The position numbers and the translations under genes are program-made. From NCBI RefSeq assembly GCF_021129155.1, contig NZ_JAJOMC010000003.1:1-64000 (forward strand): 64,000 bases of DNA, in the 5' to 3' direction. A model generated the notes under the pieces. The model was given only the letters and a program-made list of their open reading frames with translations, did no database searches and was not told the origin of the DNA. Source of the DNA: Arthrobacter sp. AK04. Lineage in GTDB: Bacteria; Actinomycetota; Actinomycetes; Actinomycetales; Micrococcaceae. This document shows, in pieces, positions 10,249 through 17,530 of the stretch (its first letter is position 1; each line of letters begins with the position of its first letter).

Positions 10249-10671
10249 ATGACTGACCTGATGAAGTGGTTTGATTCCCGCCGCTCCCCCATGGATGTGA
10301 TCGAAAGACTCTTCGAAGGAGAGATGGGTTCGTCCGCCATCCGGGTGGAGGAGGTGGTGGACGGCAACACCTTAGTGGTGCGCGCGGAACTGCCCGGGAT
10401 CGACCCGGAAAAGGACGTGGACGTGACGGTGACCGACGGCGTCCTGTCCATCAGGGCCGAACGGCAGGAAAAAACGGAACACAAGGACAAGGACAGCTAC
10501 CGTTCCGAATTCCGCTACGGTTCTTTCGTCCGGCGGCTCCCCCTTCCCAGCGGGGTGCAGCAGGCTGACGTCACCGCTTCATACAAGGACGGCGTCCTGG
10601 AAGTCCGCGCTCCCCTTCCGGACCAGCAAGAGGTGGCCTCGGCGTCGAAGATCCCGATCAGCAGGGGCTGA
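10249..10671 (+). CDS. Hsp20/alpha-crystallin small heat-shock protein
   Basis: The 140-residue protein has a short N-terminal arm (MTDLMKWFDSRRSPMDVIERLF), then an alpha-crystallin domain from about 32 to 122 with VVRAELPGIDPEKDVDVTV, GVLSIRAERQE and the A-x-x-x-G-V-L motif in ASYKDGVLEVRAPLP. A C-terminal IPI motif (KIPISRG) matches the I-x-I oligomerisation tail. It is an ATP-independent holdase chaperone. The start at 10249 follows AGGAGG. The parallel is with the DosR-controlled HspX of mycobacteria. A hairpin terminator follows. Confidence 0.95.
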   Translation: MTDLMKWFDSRRSPMDVIERLFEGEMGSSAIRVEEVVDGNTLVVRAELPGIDPEKDVDVTVTDGVLSIRAERQEKTEHKDKDSYRSEFRYGSFVRRLPLPSGVQQADVTASYKDGVLEVRAPLPDQQEVASASKIPISRG

Positions 10672-10678
10672 GGTTTGA

Positions 10679-10703
10679 TGCCTGGTCCCTCCGGGGCCAG
10701 GCA
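10679..10703. terminator. Bidirectional hairpin between hsp20 and pfkA
   Basis: TGCCTGGTCCC and GGGGCCAGGCA form an 11-bp stem (one G-U) around a TCC loop between the convergent hsp20 and phosphofructokinase genes. No T-run follows, as is common in actinobacteria. Confidence 0.7.
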
Positions 10704-10727
10704 CGGTCACGCCATCGAAGTGTACTT

Positions 10728-11753
10728 TCACCCGAACAGGACTGCCGCCTCCTTGTACCGTTCCTCGGGCACCACCTTCAGGCGTCCGAGCGCAAGCTCC
10801 AGGCCTACGGTGACGACGTCCGTCCCGCGGAGGGACACCATGGTCCCCCATGAGCCGCCGGCCGCTGCCTCGACGGCGGCCAGGCCCAGCCGGGTGGCAA
10901 GGACACGGTCGTAAGCGGTGGGTTCTCCGCCACGCTGGATGTGGCCCAGGACAGTGGCCCGGGTCTCGATCCCGGTGGTGTGCTGCAGCTGCTGCTCCAG
11001 CAGCCGGCCGATGCCTCCAAGACGCGGCCGGCCAAAGGTATCCAGCCCCCGCGGCGCGTAGGGTGTCTCCTGCCCCTCCGGTACGAAAGCTTCAGCCACC
11101 ACCACCAGGGGCGCCCGCCCCCGGTCCCGTGCTGACAGGACCCACGCGGAGATCTGGTCCAGGGGCACCGGATGCTCCGGTATGAGGATCGCGTGGGCAC
11201 CCGAGGCCATTCCGGAGTGCAGCGCGATCCAGCCGGCATTGCGGCCCATGACCTCCGCGATCATGCACCGGTGGTGGGACTCCCCGGTGGTCCTCAGCCT
11301 GTCAATGGCTTCAGTGGCTGTCTGGACGGCGGAATCAAACCCAAACGTATAGTCCGTGGCACCAAGATCGTTATCGATCGTCTTGGGAACCCCGACCACG
11401 TTGATGCCCTGGTCGCACAGCTCCTTAGCCGCGGCCAGTGTTCCCTCGCCGCCGATGGCGATCAGCCCCATCAGGCCGTTGCGCCGCAGGCTGTCCCGCA
11501 CCGCATCGGTTCCGCCGCCCTCAAGCGGATTGGTGCGGGACGTCCCAAGGATGGTCCCGCCGAGCCGGGATATTCCGCGGACACTGCGCCGGGGCAAGGG
11601 AACCACATCCTGTTCCAGGACTCCCCGCCAGCCGTCACGGAACCCCACGAATCCATAGCCGTGGACAACCTCACCGCCCAGCACTGCTCCGCGGATGACT
11701 GCGTTGACGCCGGGGCAGTCTCCGCCGCTTGTGAGGATCCCGAGTTTCTTCAT
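10728..11753 (-). CDS. pfkA: 6-phosphofructokinase, probably ATP-dependent (group III)
   Basis: The 341-residue protein begins LGILTSGGDCPGVNAVIRG and has GGEGT at 101-105, PKTIDND at 123-129 with catalytic D127, and MGRNAGWIAL. Gly104 is the residue linked to ATP use, since PPi enzymes have Asp there. Lys124 is the residue seen in PPi enzymes and in actinobacterial group III ATP enzymes. I predict ATP use. The ATG at 11753 overlaps the stop of the upstream HAD-GH65 gene (ATGA), so translation is coupled. The expected product is fructose 1,6-bisphosphate for glycolysis. Confidence 0.93.
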   Translation of the reverse strand: MKKLGILTSGGDCPGVNAVIRGAVLGGEVVHGYGFVGFRDGWRGVLEQDVVPLPRRSVRGISRLGGTILGTSRTNPLEGGGTDAVRDSLRRNGLMGLIAIGGEGTLAAAKELCDQGINVVGVPKTIDNDLGATDYTFGFDSAVQTATEAIDRLRTTGESHHRCMIAEVMGRNAGWIALHSGMASGAHAILIPEHPVPLDQISAWVLSARDRGRAPLVVVAEAFVPEGQETPYAPRGLDTFGRPRLGGIGRLLEQQLQHTTGIETRATVLGHIQRGGEPTAYDRVLATRLGLAAVEAAAGGSWGTMVSLRGTDVVTVGLELALGRLKVVPEERYKEAAVLFG

Positions 11754-14700
11754 GATGCAGCCGATCCCTCCGCCGGCATGCGTAGCCGGAATGTCCTGGC
11801 CTGGCCGGCCGCGAGTGCCGCCTTCCTGCCGTTGACGCGCACGCTGATGGGTTCGGCGTCCCCGGCCGCCGATGCAATCCTCATGCGCCCGTCCTTGAGT
11901 TCGACGTTCAGGTGATGCCCCCGGTACCGGACCCTGAAGGCGACGGACCGCAGGCCGGTGGGCAGGTTGGGGGCGAAGACGATTGCGTCGTTGCTGAGCC
12001 TCAGCCCGGCGAAACTGCGCTGGATGACATCGATGCTTCCAGCCATGGCGCCCAGGTGGATGCCCGTCCGTGTGGTGCCGTGCTGGGTATCGTCGAGGTC
12101 GGCGTCGAGCGCTTCGCGGAAGCTGTCCCAGGCACGGTCGGCGTCCAGCGCCGCCAGCACGGACGCGTGGGCTACCCGGCTCAAGGTGGACCCGTGGGCA
12201 GTCCGAGCGAGGTAATACTCGATGGTCCGGTTCAACAGGTCTCCCGTGAACGCGTATCCCAGTTCCTGGAGGAGGGCGACCACACCTTCATGGCCCAGCA
12301 GGTAGGGCAGCATCAGGACATCGGCCTGCTTGGCAAGCTTGTACCGGTTGGTTTCATCCCCCTCGGCTTCCAGGATCAGGTCGAGCCGCTCGATGCTGTC
12401 ATAGGTTTCCCGGTACCGTTCCCAGTCGAGTTCGTCGAGTTCCTCGTATCCGGCAAACTGGCTGATCACGCCGTCCGTGTGGAAGGGGATGAACATGGCC
12501 CTGCCCACCTGCTCCCAGCCTGCGGCCTCCTCACCGGTGACGCCAAGCCTTTCCATCAGGCCGGCGAGTTCGTTCCCGTGGAAGATGCCCATGATCTCGG
12601 CCGCACGAAGGCAGGCCCATGCAGCCATGGCGTTGGTGTAGGCGTTGTCGTCCAGCCCGGGATCCGGGTGTCCCGGATATCCCGTGTGGTACTCATCGGG
12701 CCCCACGACGCCGCGGATGTGGTACCGCCCGGTGTCCTGGCTGTACCCGGCCCGTGCTGCGAAGAACCGGGCAACGTCGATCACCAGTTCGGCGCCCTTG
12801 CGGAGCAGCCAGGCTTTGTCGCTGGTGGCCTGGAAGTACTGCCAGACGTTGAAGGCCACAGCCAGTCCGGAGTGCAGCTGCAGGTGCGAGTGGTCCTTCA
12901 CCCACCTGCCGGATCTGTGGTTGTAGAGCCACTTGGGGGTTTCCTCCGTACCGTCACTCCCGCTCTGCCAGGGAAACTGCGCCCCCGGGAGGCCCTGGAG
13001 CGCTGCCGCGTGGCGGGCAGCCGGAAGCCTGCGCCACCTGTATTCGATGAGGGAGCGGGCCACATCCGGCGTCCTGGTGGTCAGGAGCGGCAGGACAAAC
13101 AACTCGTCCCAGAAGACGTGGCCCCGGTATCCCTCGCCGTGGAGCCCCCGGGCCGTGACCCCGGCGTCGAGTTCTGCCGTGTGGCGGGTGAGGGTCTGCA
13201 GCAGGTGGAAGATGTGCAGGTTGAGGACCAGGCGCACCTGCACCGGAGCCTCGATGTCCACCAGGAACGGATGGAGTTCGTGCCGCCACGCGTCCTGGTG
13301 TGCGGTCAGCAAGGCGTCAAAGTCCCCGCCGGCGCGGGCCAGCACTGTCACGGCGGCGGAGGCCGGGGAGGCGATGGCCCGGTCACGGGATGTCACCACC
13401 GCCACCGTCTTGCAGATTCTTGCTGCAGCCCCGTCAGCGAGGGCCACCTGGAATGTCCGGAAGTGGAACGGGCCGGTGCTGCCGGGCTGCCCTGTGCCTT
13501 GTACGCCGCTGCCTGCTGCCCCCGACGCGCTGGTGCGGTATGCCACGGCTATCCGGACCAGGCTTTGGGTTGTCTCAGCCTCGACGACGGAAACGTCATC
13601 CGGAGCCGGTTGCTTGAAGCCTCCGCCGTTCATGGTCCGGTCAACAAGGTGGATCCCGGGGCTGGAGACCGGTTCGGGGACATTCGAGTTGGTGACGCCC
13701 ATGTTCACGCCGCTGCGCACTTCCACGGCTCCGCTCCAGCCCAGCGGCGTGATCTTCGTTTCGAGTCCCAGCAGGTGGGGCTCCGCCATGGAGACGAACC
13801 TCGTCTGGACGATTTCCATGCGCCGCCTGTCCCCGGTTTCCAGCAGGAGCCGCCGTTCCAGAACCGCGCGCTGGAGATCCAGCGTGCGGCGCTCGCGGAC
13901 AGCCACCAGGCCTCCCTCCGACCACCACTGCCCGTCCGCCAGCCGCAGGTCCAGGGGAAGGCAGTCCGGGGCGTTGACCATGTGTTCTTCCACAAGCACC
14001 TCGCCGGCCACTTCGGCGGCCAGGCGGTTGAAGACTCCAGCCAGGTACATGCCGGCGTACCGGGCGCTGCCCCCACCTTCGGGCGATGCGCCCCGGACGG
14101 CGAGGTAGCCGTTGCCAAGGGTGGTCAGCGCTTCCCGGTGGCCCTCGTGTCCGGCGTCGAAGCCCTCGTAGACGAGCTGCCAGGGATCGCCAAGGACGAG
14201 CCCCAGGTCCAGTTCACTGACGTCGTTGAGGACTGTGCTGGCACCGGCGGCTTCGAGCTCCCGCCGGGTTCCGCTGCGGTCGATGCCCACCACGAGGCCG
14301 AACCCGCCCTTGTGAGCTGCGAGGACCCCTGCCACCGAGTCCTCGATGACCACGGCGTGGGACGGAGATACCCCAAGGCGGAAGGCGGCCGCCAGGAAGA
14401 CGTCGGGAGCGGGCTTTCCCCGCAGGCCGAGGTTGGCCGCAGCAGTCCCGTCCAGGATGACGCCGAAAAGATCCGGAAGCCCGGCCGCGTCCAGGACCGA
14501 GGACGCATTCCGGCTGGACGTGACCACTCCGGTGGGGACCCCGGCGTCGGAAAGCCGTTGCAGCAGCTGCACTGTTCCCGGATAGCTCTGGACGCCGTCC
14601 CGCTTGAGCCGCTCCTGGAACAGCCGGTTCTTCAGGGCGCCGAGGCCGAACGCGGTCCAGGTGCCGGGCTCATCACCGTCCAACCCCTTTTCGACTTTCA

Positions 14701-14956
14701 CCCCCCTTGACGCCAGGAACTTCAGCACGCCTTCCTCCCTGGGCAGGCCATCGATATAGGTGCGGTAGTCGGCTTTGGAAAGGGGTGCGCGGTTGGCGGT
14801 GTCCGGCACCCGCGGGTCCTGCAGGATGCGTTCGAATGCATCCCTCCAGGCGGCCTGGTGGACCAGCGCAGTATTGGTCACCACCCCGTCCAGATCGAAA
14901 ATGACGGCGTCAAAGGGCGGCTTGGCAGCTGCAGCGGTGGGTGACGACGCGGTCAT
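11750..14956 (-). CDS. Fusion of beta-phosphoglucomutase-like HAD phosphatase and GH65 disaccharide phosphorylase
   Basis: The 1068-residue fusion has residues 1 to about 250 as a HAD domain: FDLDGVV with D21/D23, TSSRNASSVL, GKPAPDVFLAA and VIEDSVAGV. From about 265 to the end it is a GH65 protein (N-terminal sandwich, (alpha/alpha)6 barrel with WDELFVLPLL and GVVGPDEYH carrying the presumed acid glutamate, and a C-terminal beta domain). GH65 members phosphorolyse trehalose, maltose, kojibiose or nigerose to beta-glucose 1-phosphate, which the HAD domain could convert to glucose 6-phosphate. It is translationally coupled to pfkA. The disaccharide cannot be assigned. Confidence 0.9.
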   Translation of the reverse strand: MTASSPTAAAAKPPFDAVIFDLDGVVTNTALVHQAAWRDAFERILQDPRVPDTANRAPLSKADYRTYIDGLPREEGVLKFLASRGVKVEKGLDGDEPGTWTAFGLGALKNRLFQERLKRDGVQSYPGTVQLLQRLSDAGVPTGVVTSSRNASSVLDAAGLPDLFGVILDGTAAANLGLRGKPAPDVFLAAAFRLGVSPSHAVVIEDSVAGVLAAHKGGFGLVVGIDRSGTRRELEAAGASTVLNDVSELDLGLVLGDPWQLVYEGFDAGHEGHREALTTLGNGYLAVRGASPEGGGSARYAGMYLAGVFNRLAAEVAGEVLVEEHMVNAPDCLPLDLRLADGQWWSEGGLVAVRERRTLDLQRAVLERRLLLETGDRRRMEIVQTRFVSMAEPHLLGLETKITPLGWSGAVEVRSGVNMGVTNSNVPEPVSSPGIHLVDRTMNGGGFKQPAPDDVSVVEAETTQSLVRIAVAYRTSASGAAGSGVQGTGQPGSTGPFHFRTFQVALADGAAARICKTVAVVTSRDRAIASPASAAVTVLARAGGDFDALLTAHQDAWRHELHPFLVDIEAPVQVRLVLNLHIFHLLQTLTRHTAELDAGVTARGLHGEGYRGHVFWDELFVLPLLTTRTPDVARSLIEYRWRRLPAARHAAALQGLPGAQFPWQSGSDGTEETPKWLYNHRSGRWVKDHSHLQLHSGLAVAFNVWQYFQATSDKAWLLRKGAELVIDVARFFAARAGYSQDTGRYHIRGVVGPDEYHTGYPGHPDPGLDDNAYTNAMAAWACLRAAEIMGIFHGNELAGLMERLGVTGEEAAGWEQVGRAMFIPFHTDGVISQFAGYEELDELDWERYRETYDSIERLDLILEAEGDETNRYKLAKQADVLMLPYLLGHEGVVALLQELGYAFTGDLLNRTIEYYLARTAHGSTLSRVAHASVLAALDADRAWDSFREALDADLDDTQHGTTRTGIHLGAMAGSIDVIQRSFAGLRLSNDAIVFAPNLPTGLRSVAFRVRYRGHHLNVELKDGRMRIASAAGDAEPISVRVNGRKAALAAGQARTFRLRMPAEGSAAS

Positions 14957-14992
14957 ATGACAGGGATACCAGCAGGCCGTCCTCCGTTGACA

Positions 14993-15006
14993 GTGCCGTT
15001 AGGCCC
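14993..15006 (-). promoter_or_regulatory. Possible DosR-type box for the HAD-GH65/pfkA operon
   Basis: GTGCCGTTAGGCCC overlaps the stop codon of ppsA and is centred 43.5 bp upstream of the ATG at 14956. A TATCC segment (reverse strand) is a poor -10. The position fits the other sites but the sequence match is weak. Confidence 0.3.
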
Positions 15007-17413
15007 CTCTGCCCAGCTGCTGCTCGGCCGCGGCAATGACTGGGACGGTCTTCACGTAAGTGTCAGGGTTCAGCGAAATTGAATCTATGCCGCGGCCAAC
15101 CAGGAACTCGGCAAGATCCGGATGGTTGCTTGGCCCCTGCCCGCAGATTCCAATCTTGATGCCTGCGGCGTGCGCCTTGTCGATCGCCTGGGCAATCATG
15201 GCACTGACGGCAGGGTCCCTTTCATCGAACAGCCCGGCAAGCTGCTCGGAGTCGCGGTCCACGCCCAGGACCAGTTGGGTGAGGTCGTTGGAGCCGATGG
15301 AGAACCCGTCGAAGCGCTCGGCGAACTGCTCGGCAAGCACGACGTTCGAGGGTATTTCACACATCATGTAGAGCTGCAGCCCGGCACTGCCCCGCACCAA
15401 TCCCTGCCCGGCCATCGCTTCGATGACCAGGTCCGCTTCCCGGACAGTCCGGCAGAACGGGACCATAACGATGATGTTGGAAAAGCCAATCTCTTCGCGT
15501 ACCCGTTTGAGGGCTTTACATTCGAGGGCGAAGCCTTCCCGGTAGTGGTCGCTGTAGTAGCGGGAGGCTCCGCGGAAGCCCAGCATGGGGTTCTCTTCCG
15601 GGCGTTCGAAGAACCCGCCACCAATCAGGTGGCTGTACTCGTTGCTCTTGAAGTCGCTGAGCCGCACAATTACCGGTTTGGGGTGGAACGGCGCCGCTAT
15701 CTTGGCGATCCCGGTGGCCAGCACGTCAACAAAGTACTCCGTGGAATCGCTGTAACCGCTGGTGAGCTTCCGGATGAGCGCGGCTTCCTCCGGATCCGTC
15801 ACTGTTTCAGGGTGCACCAGGGCCATGGGATGGATGCGGATGAGGTTGTTGATGATGAATTCCATCCGTGCCAGGCCAACGCCCGCCGCCGGCAGCCGCC
15901 ACCACTTGAAGGCTGCTGCAGGGCTGCCGATGTTGACCATCACGTCCGTGCGGGTGGCGGGAAGGGCCTCGAGGTCCACCTCTTCCATGGTGAACTCCAG
16001 CAGCCCCTCGTAGACGCGGCCTTCCTCGCCTTCGGCGCAGGACAGGGTGATGGGGGCACCGTCGGTGACGGCTTCGGTCGCGTTCCGGGTTCCGACGACG
16101 GCGGGCACGCCGAGTTCACGGCTGACGATGGCTGCGTGGCTGGTAGGGCCGCCGTGGTCAGTGACGATGCCGGCGGCCCGCTTCATGACCGGGACCCAGT
16201 CCGGGTCCGTCATCCTGGTCACCAGCACTGAACCGTCCACGAACGATTCGATGTCCTTTGCGTCCCGGATGACGCAGGCCTGACCGCCGGCGATGGCATC
16301 GCCAACGGCCGCCCCCGAGGTCAGCAGCCGGCCCTGCTGTTGGAGGTGGTACGTCCTGAAGGACGTGCTGCTGCGCTGGGCCTGCACTGTCTCCGGCCTG
16401 GCCTGCACCATGAACAGCTCGCCCGTCAGGCCGTCTTTGGCCCACTCCATGTCCATGGGCCGCCCGTAATGGTCTTCAACGGCCTTGGCCCAGCGTGCCA
16501 GCAGGACCACTTCCTGGTCCGACAGCACTAGGGAACCCTGCTCCCGTTGGGTGGTTTCCACCATTTGGGTCCGCGCGTTGCCCCCGTGGCTGTAGACCAT
16601 TTTGCGTTCCTTCGCGCCCAGTTCCCTCTCGATCACGGGGTTGAAGCGCTCGTCGGAGAGCAGCGGCTTGAACACCTGGTATTTGTCCGGGTTGATGGTC
16701 CCCTGGACAACGGTCTCACCCAGGCCCCACGCCGCGCTGATGAGCACGGCCTGCGGAAAACCGGACTCGGTGTCGACGGAGAACATGACCCCTGAAGCGC
16801 CGAGGTCCGAACGGACCATGCGCTGGACGCCCACCGACAGGGCGACGTCGAGGTGGTCGTAGCCCTTCATTTCGCGGTAGCTGATGGCGCGGTCGGTGAA
16901 CAGCGAGGCGTAGCAGTTCCGGCACGCATCGAGGACGGCGCGCCCGCCGGCCACGTTGAGGAACGTCTCCTGCTGGCCGGCGAAACTTGCGTCCGGCAGG
17001 TCTTCCGCGGTGGCGCTGCTGCGGACTGCAACCGATACCTCGTGCTGGCCTGCCCGCTTGGAAAGGAGCCGGTAGCGCTCCTGGATCGCCTCACCGATGC
17101 TGTCCGGGAACGTTGCCGACAAGAACAGCTCGCGGATGGCTGCTCCGGCTTGGCGCAGGGTTGCGCGTCCGGCCCGGTACTCCTCGATGTACGTCCTGAT
17201 CCGCGGCTCCAGGGAGTTCGCTGCCAGGAAGGCGCGGTAGGCGCCGGCGGTGGTGGCAAACCCGTCGGGGACCCTCACGCCGGCGGACTGCAGGGAGCGG
17301 CTCAGCTCGCCCAGCGATGCGTTTTTTCCTCCCACGGAGGCGATGTCCCCTATCCCGGTGTCCTCGAACCATTTGACGTGAACATCGGCCGGGGACGTTG
17401 CGGGAGCAGTCAT
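14999..17413 (-). CDS. ppsA: Phosphoenolpyruvate synthase
   Basis: The 804-residue protein has an N-terminal ATP-grasp PPDK_N domain (about 10-345, with SVGGKNASLGEL and VAVRSSATAEDLPDASFAGQQET). It has the swivelling phospho-histidine domain with GGPTSHAAIVSRELG (H426) and a C-terminal TIM-barrel PEP-binding domain with FKSNEYSHLIGG, SIGSNDLTQL and GICGQGPSNHP. It converts pyruvate, ATP and water to PEP, AMP and Pi for gluconeogenesis. The start at 17413 lies directly after a -10-like CAGAAT (17420-17425), consistent with a leaderless message. A paired pfkA is encoded 3 kb away. Confidence 0.94.
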   Translation of the reverse strand: MTAPATSPADVHVKWFEDTGIGDIASVGGKNASLGELSRSLQSAGVRVPDGFATTAGAYRAFLAANSLEPRIRTYIEEYRAGRATLRQAGAAIRELFLSATFPDSIGEAIQERYRLLSKRAGQHEVSVAVRSSATAEDLPDASFAGQQETFLNVAGGRAVLDACRNCYASLFTDRAISYREMKGYDHLDVALSVGVQRMVRSDLGASGVMFSVDTESGFPQAVLISAAWGLGETVVQGTINPDKYQVFKPLLSDERFNPVIERELGAKERKMVYSHGGNARTQMVETTQREQGSLVLSDQEVVLLARWAKAVEDHYGRPMDMEWAKDGLTGELFMVQARPETVQAQRSSTSFRTYHLQQQGRLLTSGAAVGDAIAGGQACVIRDAKDIESFVDGSVLVTRMTDPDWVPVMKRAAGIVTDHGGPTSHAAIVSRELGVPAVVGTRNATEAVTDGAPITLSCAEGEEGRVYEGLLEFTMEEVDLEALPATRTDVMVNIGSPAAAFKWWRLPAAGVGLARMEFIINNLIRIHPMALVHPETVTDPEEAALIRKLTSGYSDSTEYFVDVLATGIAKIAAPFHPKPVIVRLSDFKSNEYSHLIGGGFFERPEENPMLGFRGASRYYSDHYREGFALECKALKRVREEIGFSNIIVMVPFCRTVREADLVIEAMAGQGLVRGSAGLQLYMMCEIPSNVVLAEQFAERFDGFSIGSNDLTQLVLGVDRDSEQLAGLFDERDPAVSAMIAQAIDKAHAAGIKIGICGQGPSNHPDLAEFLVGRGIDSISLNPDTYVKTVPVIAAAEQQLGRGA

Positions 17414-17448
17414 GCCTAGATTCTGGGCCGTGCCCCGGAGGCTATGCA

Positions 17449-17462
17449 GAGTCTTTGGTCCC
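17449..17462 (-). promoter_or_regulatory. DosR-type box with leaderless promoter for ppsA
   Basis: On the minus strand it reads GGGACCAAAGACTC. It lies 23 bp upstream of CAGAAT (17420-17425), which is six bases before the ppsA ATG. The centre is 42.5 bp from the start codon. Confidence 0.6.
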
Positions 17463-17530
17463 GAGCACCGGTCCGGCCCGGCTGGAGACACACGGGCTGG
17501 AAGCACACAGCAAGGGTTCCTGGGTGCTGC

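Noticed and set aside
11912-14710. Very long open frame (over 900 codons) on the plus strand opposite the HAD-GH65 gene
   Set aside because: Mirror of a high-GC gene; the translation is rich in Gly, Val, Pro and Gln without any domain, while the minus strand encodes full HAD and GH65 motifs.
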